DNA from: an uncultured Methanobrevibacter sp.
GTDB taxonomy: Archaea; Methanobacteriota; Methanobacteria; Methanobacteriales; Methanobacteriaceae
DNA: 64,000 bases
Reading direction: 5' to 3'
NCBI RefSeq assembly: GCF_900314695.1
Contig: NZ_OMWD01000013.1
Span: 1-64,000, forward strand
Both the position numbers and the translations under genes were made by a program. A model generated the notes under the pieces. That model searched no databases. It was not told the origin of the DNA and saw nothing but the letters and a program-made list of their open reading frames with translations. Shown here piece after piece: positions 26,911 through 34,282 of the stretch. Position 1 is the first letter of the stretch, and each line of letters opens with the position of its first letter.

Positions 26911-27837
26911 ATGAAAACCGTTATCCTTATTCCATGTTACAATGAAGCAAAAACAATTGAAAAAGTAGTCAAAGACTTCAAAAAAGAAATGCCTCATGCA
27001 GACATTTATGTCTATGACAACAACTCCACAGACGGCACAGATGAAATCGCAAAAAGTGCAGGAGCTATAGTCAGATATGAATACAAGCAGGGCAAAGGGA
27101 ATGTCGTAAGGGCCATGTTTCGCGAACTCGATGCTGATTGCTACATCATGGTCGACGGTGATGATACCTATCCTGCAGTCCATGCAAAGGAATTGGAAAG
27201 AATCATCCTAAACGGCGAAGCTGATATGGCTATAGGTGACAGGCTTTCATCAACCTATTTTGAGGAAAACGACAGGCCTTTCCACAATACTGGAAACAGG
27301 GTGGTCAGAAAGTTCATAAACTTTTTCTTTAAAAGCGATCTCAACGACATAATGACTGGAATGAGGGCATTCAACTATGATTTCGTCAAATCCTTCCCGA
27401 TTCAGTCCAAAGGTTTTGAAATTGAAACTGAAATGAGTGTTTTTGCACTAAATAACAATTTTAAAATCAGTGAAATTCCAATTGAGTATCGTGACAGGGT
27501 TGATGGATCAGAATCAAAGCTTCATACTTATCGTGACGGTTATAAGGTTATCAGGATGATTGTGGCATTGGTACGTGATAAACGTCCGCTGTTTTTCTTT
27601 TCAATGTTAACTTTAATTCTTTTAATCATTGCAGGAATATATTTCTTCCCAATTTTATTCAAATACTTCTCAACAGGTTATGTTGTAAGAATACCTACAT
27701 TGATAATGATTGCAACAGTTGTAATCGTTGCAACAATAATCTTTTTTACTGGTGTCATTTTATATGTTCTCAAAAAGCAGCACAGAGACGACTTGGAACA
27801 CCATTTGATTTTATTGAATGAATTGAAAAAAAAGTAG
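26911..27837 (+). CDS. Membrane GT2 glycosyltransferase, dolichyl-phosphate sugar synthase-like
   Basis: The 308-residue protein has a GT2 domain of the polyprenyl-phosphate mannose/glucose synthase type: VILIPCYNEAKTI at 4-16, VYDNNSTDGT near 34, GKGNVVRAM near 72 and the metal-binding MVDGDDTYP near 87-95. Two membrane segments follow (about 230-252 and 266-291), then a basic tail. These enzymes load a sugar from UDP or GDP onto dolichol phosphate on the cytoplasmic side for glycoprotein or envelope glycan synthesis. Codon use is less AT-extreme than in the island upstream, which fits a return to the core genome. Confidence 0.8.
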   Translation: MKTVILIPCYNEAKTIEKVVKDFKKEMPHADIYVYDNNSTDGTDEIAKSAGAIVRYEYKQGKGNVVRAMFRELDADCYIMVDGDDTYPAVHAKELERIILNGEADMAIGDRLSSTYFEENDRPFHNTGNRVVRKFINFFFKSDLNDIMTGMRAFNYDFVKSFPIQSKGFEIETEMSVFALNNNFKISEIPIEYRDRVDGSESKLHTYRDGYKVIRMIVALVRDKRPLFFFSMLTLILLIIAGIYFFPILFKYFSTGYVVRIPTLIMIATVVIVATIIFFTGVILYVLKKQHRDDLEHHLILLNELKKK

Positions 27838-27856
27838 ATTAATCGACAAACATAAA

Positions 27857-27891
27857 ATCTAATGCAATACCAAAAAGATATTGCATTAGAT
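27857..27891 (+). other. Perfect 13-bp inverted repeat downstream of GT2 gene
   Basis: ATCTAATGCAATA (27857-27869) and TATTGCATTAGAT (27879-27891) are exact complements around a 9-nt loop. No T run follows, so it is not a standard intrinsic terminator; it may be an RNA 3' end structure or a protein-binding site. Confidence 0.55.
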
Positions 27892-28346
27892 GACTTGAGT
27901 AAGTTAATTGATTTGTCAATTTAAATTTTTGATTTTATTCCATATTAAGTTTTGCTATATTTTTATGATTGTTGAGCAGGTACATTTGTATTAATGTTGG
28001 GTAACATAATTTCTGCATGCATTTTTTCAATATTTATTGTTAGTTAATCCATATGTTGTTGTGCACTTTTTAAAATTTTAAATATTGTTTTTTGTAAATT
28101 GATTTTGCGATAAATATTTTTTACATTTTTGTGAAAAACAGTCAAAATGGTGGATGGTTTTTGGCAGTAGGTTGCATCAAAATTATGTAGGGTAAATTAT
28201 AATAATTCTTTTGAGTTGAACCTGTCAAGTTGCTAAATCTGTTAATTCATTGGTTGAGTCAAATAATTAAAATTCTTAAAATATGCAAAAATTATTTTAA
28301 TGCTTAATAACATACATAACTAAAGTAATGACATTTAGGTGAAAAA
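27892..28346. other. Gene-free region upstream of metK
   Basis: There is no gene or RNA that I can identify. AT-rich promoter-like sequence (TTAAAATATG near 28276, AGGTGA before the metK start) lies at the right end. A SAM-responsive riboswitch was looked for by eye and not found. Confidence 0.4.
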
Positions 28347-29522
28347 ATGAGTAAAGTATATAGAACTTTTACATCTGAATCAGTAACACAAGGACACCCG
28401 GACAAGGTTGCAGACATTATATCAGATGCGATATTGGACGCATACATGGCAAACGATAAGAATTCTCACGTTGCATGTGAAACTTGTGTAACAACAGATT
28501 TTTGTATGGTATTTGGTGAAATAACTTCAAATACTGATTTATCCAAAGACGATATTGAAAAGATTATTAGAGATACTATTATTGAAATCGGTTATGATAA
28601 TCCTGATTTGGAATTTGACGGTCACAGTTGTGATGTTGCAAACAGGCTCCATGCACAGTCCCAGGATATCAACCAGGGAGTTGACAGGGGAGATGAAGAA
28701 ACCGGAGCGGGCGATCAAGGTATGATGTTCGGTTTTGCAACAAACGAAACAGAGTCATTAATGCCGTTCCCAATCGATTTAGCACGTAAACTCACAAACA
28801 AGCTTACAGAACTCAGGGAATCTGGAGAAATTCCATATCTAAGACCTGACGGTAAGGCACAAGTATCAGTAAACTACGATGAAAATGGAAATGTACTTTC
28901 CCTAGATGCTGTTGTCCTATCAACCCAACATGATGAAACAGTTTCTGATGATCAGGAAAAATTAAAAGAGGACATTCGTGAAAAGCTCTTCAAGGCAGTC
29001 ATCCCGCAGGAATTGATGACAGAAAACACCAAAGAGCACATCAACCCAACAGGTAAATTCGAAATCGGTGGTCCTCACGGAGATGCTGGACTTACCGGTA
29101 GAAAAATCATTGTTGACACCTATGGTGGATATGCAAGACACGGTGGAGGGGCATTTTCAGGAAAAGACTGTACCAAAGTGGACAGAAGTGCATGTTATAT
29201 GGCAAGATACATTGCCAAAAACATCGTTGCAAGCGGTCTTGCTGAAAAATGTGAAATCCAATTGTCCTATGCAATCGGTGTAGCCGAGCCAACATCCGTT
29301 ATGGTAGATACCTTTGGAACAGGTGCTGACATTGGAGACAAGACCTTTGAGGAAATCGTTCGTGAAAACTTCAAATTGACTCCGGACGGTATCATTGAAA
29401 CATTAGGTTTAAGGGACACTACTTACAAACAAACCGCTAAATACGGTCACTTCGGTATTGAAGGTCTTCCATGGGAAGAAACCGACAAGGCTGATGATTT
29501 GGCAAAATATATTAAAGGATAA
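28347..29522 (+). CDS. metK: S-adenosylmethionine synthetase, bacterial type
   Basis: The 391-residue protein has every signature of the bacterial/eukaryotic MAT family: TQGHPDK at 14-20, GAGDQGMMFGFA near 119-130, GGPHGDAGLTGRK near 240 and GGGAFSGKDCTKVDRS near 263-278. It makes S-adenosylmethionine from ATP and methionine as a tetramer with Mg and K ions. Most archaea use a distinct, very divergent MAT family, so this is probably a gene acquired from bacteria. It has a good AGGTGA ribosome binding site and its own hairpin terminator. Whether the archaeal enzyme is also present elsewhere cannot be seen here. Confidence 0.95.
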   Translation: MSKVYRTFTSESVTQGHPDKVADIISDAILDAYMANDKNSHVACETCVTTDFCMVFGEITSNTDLSKDDIEKIIRDTIIEIGYDNPDLEFDGHSCDVANRLHAQSQDINQGVDRGDEETGAGDQGMMFGFATNETESLMPFPIDLARKLTNKLTELRESGEIPYLRPDGKAQVSVNYDENGNVLSLDAVVLSTQHDETVSDDQEKLKEDIREKLFKAVIPQELMTENTKEHINPTGKFEIGGPHGDAGLTGRKIIVDTYGGYARHGGGAFSGKDCTKVDRSACYMARYIAKNIVASGLAEKCEIQLSYAIGVAEPTSVMVDTFGTGADIGDKTFEEIVRENFKLTPDGIIETLGLRDTTYKQTAKYGHFGIEGLPWEETDKADDLAKYIKG

Positions 29523-29532
29523 TTATAAAATA

Positions 29533-29574
29533 TTTGCTTTCTTTTGAAAGCAAATTAAAAACTTTTTTTTTAAA
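29533..29574 (+). terminator. Intrinsic terminator of metK
   Basis: TTTGCTTTC (29533-29541) pairs with GAAAGCAAA (29546-29554) in a perfect 9-bp stem with a 4-base loop; a run of T follows from 29563. Confidence 0.7.
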
Positions 29575-29727
29575 AACTTTTTCTCGCTTATTTTTTAGTT
29601 ATTTTATTAAAAAACATCAAAATTCACAACTTTCAACTCATTTTGCTAAAAAAATTCATTAAAAATGAATATTAACTGAATGAATTAAAAGTATTGCTTT
29701 ATCTTCCTTGAATAAATCAATCTTAAC

Positions 29728-29783
29728 TTTTATATATTTTAAAAAATATAAAATAAATGGGTTGTTGGAAGTGATATTCCAAC
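29728..29783 (+). promoter_or_regulatory. Promoter and 5' leader hairpin of the CofE-like gene
   Basis: A TATA box TTTTATATATTT at 29728-29739 predicts transcription from about 29760. The leader then starts almost at once with GTTGGAA (29764-29770) that pairs perfectly with TTCCAAC (29777-29783), 30 bases before the ribosome binding site AAGGAG. The hairpin could protect the 5' end or be a control site. Confidence 0.45.
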
Positions 29784-29814
29784 GGACTATTCATGCTTTT
29801 AAGGAGTAAAAAAG

Positions 29815-30999
29815 ATGAGATGTGTTGGTACTGTTGTACGTGGTATAAGGACACCGATTATTAAGGAAAACGATGATTTGGCCACCATAGTTGTAGATTC
29901 ATTGATGGCTGCAAAAGAAAGTGAAGGATTTGAATTTAGGGATAAAGATATTGTTGCAATTACTGAAGCGGTCGTAGGTATTTCAGAAGGAAATTATGTG
30001 ACTGTGGATGACGTTGCCGAAGATTTGGTAAAGAAATTCCCGTCAAAAAATATTGGGGTAGTAAACCCTATTTTAAGCAGAAACAGATTTTCCATTATCC
30101 TAAAAGGTATTGCAAGAGCAATGGATAAGATTACTCTTTTAACCTCTTTCCCGGCAGATGAAGTGGGAAACGGTATTTTGGATGAGGAAATTTTGGAAAA
30201 AAGCGAATTCAATTTGGGTAGTGTTATTTCTGAAAGTGGATATTATAAGACTTTCGGCTCATGGATACATCCGTTTACCGGAATCAACATGATTGACTTT
30301 TATCGTGAATTGATTGAAAGTGAAGACTGTGAAGTTGAATTTGTCTTTTCCAATGACATCAAAACAATTCTTGATTACACTAATGATGTCTTAACATGTG
30401 ATATTCACACGAGAGAAAAAAGCACAAAACTGCTTAAGGACTTAGGTGCTAATGTATATGGTCTTCATCAGGTTTTAGTTGAACCGGTTGGAGATTCAGG
30501 TTTCAACCCTGACTTTGGACTTTTAGGTTCCAACAAGGCAACTGAAGAAAAATTGAAACTTTTCCCAAAAACAGGAGATACTCTTGTAAGGGAAGTTCAA
30601 AAAAGACTCATAGACCTCACAGGCAAACAAATTGAGGTAATGGTTTACGGTGACGGTGCGTTCAAGGATCCTGTGGGACAAATCTGGGAACTTGCAGACC
30701 CTGTCGTTTCACCTGCACACACCGACGGCTTGGTTGGAACACCTAATGAAATCAAATTGAAATACGTTTCAGATAACAAATTCGCCGATTTGAAAGGCGA
30801 TGAGTTAAAAGAAGCTATTAAGGATGAAATCAGACATAAGGCTAAGGACTTGGTCGGTCAAATGATTACTGAAGGAACAACTCCAAGAAGACTGACTGAC
30901 TTAATCGGTTCATTATGTGATTTGACAAGCGGTTCCGGAGATAAGGGAACACCTGTCGTATTTATCCAAGGATACTTTGATAATTTAGCTAACGACTAA
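29815..30999 (+). CDS. F420-0:L-glutamate ligase (CofE) family protein, long form
   Basis: The 394-residue protein begins with the CofE-like RGIRTPIIKENDDLA (residues 9-23) and DIVAITEAVVGISEG (about 45-59), the region that binds GTP and metal in F420 gamma-glutamyl ligase. It is much longer than the about 250-residue CofE, and its second half (VMVYGDGAFKDPVGQIWELA, then DGLVGTPNE) is a conserved addition found in related proteins of bacteria that do not make F420. It may therefore ligate glutamate to another acceptor. The assignment to true F420 tail extension is uncertain. It sits alone under a strong promoter. Confidence 0.65.
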   Translation: MRCVGTVVRGIRTPIIKENDDLATIVVDSLMAAKESEGFEFRDKDIVAITEAVVGISEGNYVTVDDVAEDLVKKFPSKNIGVVNPILSRNRFSIILKGIARAMDKITLLTSFPADEVGNGILDEEILEKSEFNLGSVISESGYYKTFGSWIHPFTGINMIDFYRELIESEDCEVEFVFSNDIKTILDYTNDVLTCDIHTREKSTKLLKDLGANVYGLHQVLVEPVGDSGFNPDFGLLGSNKATEEKLKLFPKTGDTLVREVQKRLIDLTGKQIEVMVYGDGAFKDPVGQIWELADPVVSPAHTDGLVGTPNEIKLKYVSDNKFADLKGDELKEAIKDEIRHKAKDLVGQMITEGTTPRRLTDLIGSLCDLTSGSGDKGTPVVFIQGYFDNLAND

Positions 31000-31137
31000 A
31001 TTATCCTTTTTTTACTATTTTTCTATCAAAAGATAAACTCAAAGATTTTGGGGTATCTGTAATTAATGCTTTTTTAGAACAATCATTATATAATTCCTTC
31101 AACAAACTTATATTATTAATGATTTTTAGGTGTAACT

Positions 31138-31941
31138 GTGCAAGTAACAAATCCAGAGCAACTGTTTGAACTAAAGGAAAACGAGTTCATAGGCGAACTT
31201 CCAACCCTTACAAACTCACAAATCAATTTCAACGGTATCAATAACATTCTGGTTTGCGAGGAAGGGGTAAATCTGTGGAACTCCAGAATCGATTTCAATT
31301 TGAACAATTCCATTCTCTACCTTTCAAGCGATACTCATAACTATTCTGTAAACATTTCACTGCACAACGACAACATCTGCTTTATCGGAAAAAACAATTT
31401 CTTCAACGGCATGACAGTATTTGTCCTTTCGGAGTCTAAGAACATATTCCTTGGAGATGACTGTTTCATTTCATATAATGTGGTTTTCAGAACTTCAGAC
31501 GGCCATCCGATTTACAATGCCGAGTCAAAAAGAAGAGAGAATTTCGCAAAAAGCATATATGTTGGAGACCATGTGTGGTTGGGTCAGAATGCATTCATAT
31601 TCAAGGGTTCAAAAATCGGTTCGGGCGCTGTAATCGGTGCAGGTTCCGTGGTTTCAAACAAGACAATCAATTCAAACACTACTTATGCAGGAGCTCCCTT
31701 AAAGTTAATAAAAGACAACAGCTTTTGGATTCCTCATTCAGTTCACGGATGGAACGAAGAGGATATAAGCAAAATGTCAGTTTATAATTCAGAACTGTTC
31801 GTATATGATGTTGACGATTCTACACTGAATTTTGATAGAATCGAAAACGACTTAAACAGCTTTTCAGAGCTGGACGATGTCGTATCATATATCTGGTCCA
31901 CAATAATTGTTGGCGGAAAGAACAGATTTACCATAAAATAG
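31138..31941 (+). CDS. Left-handed beta-helix (hexapeptide) acyltransferase
   Basis: The 267-residue protein starts at GTG, with AGGTG four to five bases earlier. The middle shows hexapeptide-repeat spacing: IFLGDDCFISYNVVF, then YVGDHVWLGQNAFIF, KIGSGAVIGAGSVVSN and YAGAPLKLI, about residues 100-200. The segment SDGHPIYN contains the histidine typical of the catalytic loop of maltose/galactoside-type acetyltransferases. It probably acetylates or otherwise acylates a sugar of the cell-envelope glycan. galU starts 10 bases downstream, so it is the first gene of a sugar-nucleotide operon. Confidence 0.75.
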   Translation: MQVTNPEQLFELKENEFIGELPTLTNSQINFNGINNILVCEEGVNLWNSRIDFNLNNSILYLSSDTHNYSVNISLHNDNICFIGKNNFFNGMTVFVLSESKNIFLGDDCFISYNVVFRTSDGHPIYNAESKRRENFAKSIYVGDHVWLGQNAFIFKGSKIGSGAVIGAGSVVSNKTINSNTTYAGAPLKLIKDNSFWIPHSVHGWNEEDISKMSVYNSELFVYDVDDSTLNFDRIENDLNSFSELDDVVSYIWSTIIVGGKNRFTIK

Positions 31942-31951
31942 GTGTATTATT

Positions 31952-32794
31952 ATGAAAGCAGTTATCCCAGCGGCAGGCCTAGGTACAAGATTATTGCCTG
32001 CAACCAAAGCGCAACCGAAAGAAATGTTGCCTGTTTATGACAAGCCTACCATTCATTATGTTGTTGAAGAGGCATTGAAAGCAGGAATTGACGATATCAT
32101 GATTGTCACAGGCAGAAACAAAAGGTCAATTGAAGATTATTTTGACAAATCACACGAACTTGAATATATGCTTCAAAAGGCAGGAAAGGACCGTGACCTG
32201 AAAAAGGTTAGAAAAATCACCGATCTGGCAGACATCTGTTATGTAAGGCAAAAGGATTTGAAAGGATTGGGCGATGCGGTGTTGGCTGCCGAAAGACATG
32301 TGGGCGATGAGCCTTTTGCAGTGCTTTTGGGTGATTCAATCGTCAAGTGCAACTCATGCACAGGGCATCTTGTTGATGTTTTTGAAAAATACCAGAAATC
32401 CACAATTGCAATAAGGGAAGTTCCAAACGAGCAGGTAAACAAGTATGGAATCATCAGCGGGTCTGAAATTGATGATGATATCTACAAAATCAGCAAGCTC
32501 GTTGAAAAGCCGGAAATCGGTCAGGCTCCTACAAATCTTGCAATTGTTGGAAGATATGTCCTCACGCCGGACATTTTTGACAAGATTAATGAAACCGAAG
32601 CAGGATTCAACGATGAAGTGCAGCTTACCGATGCAATATCCAAGCTCGATGAGGTTTACGGCGTCAATTACCACGGCAAGGTTTTCAACATTGAAAACAG
32701 GATAGGCTGGCTTACCTCATCAATCGACTTTGCATTGGATGATGATGAATTTAAGGATGATTTGATTGAATATATGAAAACTTTCATGGATTAA
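31952..32794 (+). CDS. galU: UTP-glucose-1-phosphate uridylyltransferase
   Basis: The 280-residue protein matches the bacterial-type GalU: AAGLGTRLLPATKAQPKEML from residue 7, EEALKAGIDDI near 43, LLGDS near 125 for metal binding, and LVEKPEIGQAP near 185 with the conserved lysine. It makes UDP-glucose from UTP and glucose-1-phosphate. The ribosome binding site AGGTG overlaps the end of the upstream acyltransferase gene, and the UDP-glucose dehydrogenase gene follows 22 bases later, giving a route to UDP-glucuronate. Confidence 0.95.
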   Translation: MKAVIPAAGLGTRLLPATKAQPKEMLPVYDKPTIHYVVEEALKAGIDDIMIVTGRNKRSIEDYFDKSHELEYMLQKAGKDRDLKKVRKITDLADICYVRQKDLKGLGDAVLAAERHVGDEPFAVLLGDSIVKCNSCTGHLVDVFEKYQKSTIAIREVPNEQVNKYGIISGSEIDDDIYKISKLVEKPEIGQAPTNLAIVGRYVLTPDIFDKINETEAGFNDEVQLTDAISKLDEVYGVNYHGKVFNIENRIGWLTSSIDFALDDDEFKDDLIEYMKTFMD

Positions 32795-32816
32795 TTGTTT
32801 TATATGATGTGATTAT

Positions 32817-34139
32817 ATGAATATTACTGTTATTGGAACCGGTTATGTTGGCCTTGTTACCGGAGCATGCTTTTCTAAAATGGGAAACAAGGTCTACTGC
32901 GTAGACATTGATGAAGAAAAAATTGAAGGACTTAAAGAAGGAATTTTGCCTATTTTTGAACCTCACTTAGGTACATTGGTTATCAATGGCCAGAAACAGG
33001 GGGATTTGGTCTTTACAACTGACATTAAAGAGGCACTGGATGATACAAACATCATTTTCATTGCTGTTGGAACTCCGATGGCTGATGACGGAAGCGCAAA
33101 TCTTGACTATATTTTCTCAGCAGCCTCAGACATTGCAAACAACATCACAAAGGATTCACTGGTTGTAATCAAATCAACAGTTCCGATTGGAACAGGATTT
33201 AGGGTGAAAGAGCATATTGACAATATCTTAAAGGAAAAAGGCAGTGACGTTAAAATCCAGATTGCTTCAAATCCTGAGTTTTTAAAGGAAGGAAAGGCAA
33301 TCGAGGACTGCCTAAGTCCGGATCGTATTGTCATAGGTGCAGAGTCTGAAGAAGTATTTGACATGCTTAAGGAACTCTATTATCCTTTTGTAATAAACCA
33401 TGACAGGTTTGTTTTGATGGACGTCAAGTCATCCGAAATGACAAAATACGTTGCAAACGCAATGCTTGCAACCAAGATATCATTCATGAACGAGATTGCA
33501 AACATCTGTGAAGTCACAGGAGCTGATGTTCAAAAGGTCAGATTAGGAATCGGTTCTGACAAAAGGATTGGATACCATTTCATCTATGCCGGATGTGGAT
33601 ATGGGGGAAGCTGTTTTCCAAAGGATGTGCAGGCTCTAATCAACACTGCACAAACTAACGGATATGAACCAGAAATTCTTTCACATGTTGAAAAGGTAAA
33701 TAAAAAGCAAAAGCTGGTTCTTGTCAACAAGATTACAAAAAGGTTCGGAGAAGACCTTTCAGGCATGACATTCGCCATGTGGGGACTTGCATTCAAGCCC
33801 GGAACCGATGATGTAAGGGAAGCGACTTCATTGGTGGTGGCTGAAGAGCTCATAAAAAGAGGTGCCAGAATAAATGCATATGACGCTCAGGCAACCGAAG
33901 AGTTCAAAAAGGCAATTCCTGATGAATGTTTGGAAAATATCAAATTTGCACAAAGCAGATATGAAACTGTTGACAATGCAGATGCGTTGATTTTAATAAC
34001 CGAGTGGAAAGAGTTCAGAACTCCTGACTGGCAGTATCTGATTGAAAAGTTAAACAAATCCATAATCTTTGACGGTAGAAATATATATGATAAAAAAATC
34101 GAGGAGTATGGGTTTGAATTGTATCAAATCGGTTGTTAA
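32817..34139 (+). CDS. ugd: UDP-glucose 6-dehydrogenase
   Basis: The 440-residue protein has the NAD-binding GTGYVGLVTG at 7-16, VGTPMADDG near 85, SNPEFLKEG near 155, and the catalytic cysteine in GYGGSCFPKD near 261-270. The C-terminal UDP-binding domain contains FAMWGLAFKPGTDDVREATS. It oxidises UDP-glucose twice to UDP-glucuronate. It follows galU in the same operon, so substrate supply is built in. UDP-GlcNAc/ManNAc dehydrogenases are close relatives, but galU next to it favours UDP-glucose. Confidence 0.92.
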   Translation: MNITVIGTGYVGLVTGACFSKMGNKVYCVDIDEEKIEGLKEGILPIFEPHLGTLVINGQKQGDLVFTTDIKEALDDTNIIFIAVGTPMADDGSANLDYIFSAASDIANNITKDSLVVIKSTVPIGTGFRVKEHIDNILKEKGSDVKIQIASNPEFLKEGKAIEDCLSPDRIVIGAESEEVFDMLKELYYPFVINHDRFVLMDVKSSEMTKYVANAMLATKISFMNEIANICEVTGADVQKVRLGIGSDKRIGYHFIYAGCGYGGSCFPKDVQALINTAQTNGYEPEILSHVEKVNKKQKLVLVNKITKRFGEDLSGMTFAMWGLAFKPGTDDVREATSLVVAEELIKRGARINAYDAQATEEFKKAIPDECLENIKFAQSRYETVDNADALILITEWKEFRTPDWQYLIEKLNKSIIFDGRNIYDKKIEEYGFELYQIGC

Positions 34140-34282
34140 ATCGTGAAAAAATCATTACTTTTTTTCTTTTCTTTTTTTTATATAAATCAGTTAAAGTTCC
34201 TTATTTCATTAAAAAAAGCTAAGTAGTATTGTTTTATATAATATGTGCAACTTATATTATATCATATTGGGGGATGTTGAAT

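Noticed and set aside
27892..28346. S-adenosylmethionine riboswitch upstream of metK
   Set aside because: No stem arrangement resembling known SAM riboswitches was found, and the AT-only sequence offers only weak pairing.
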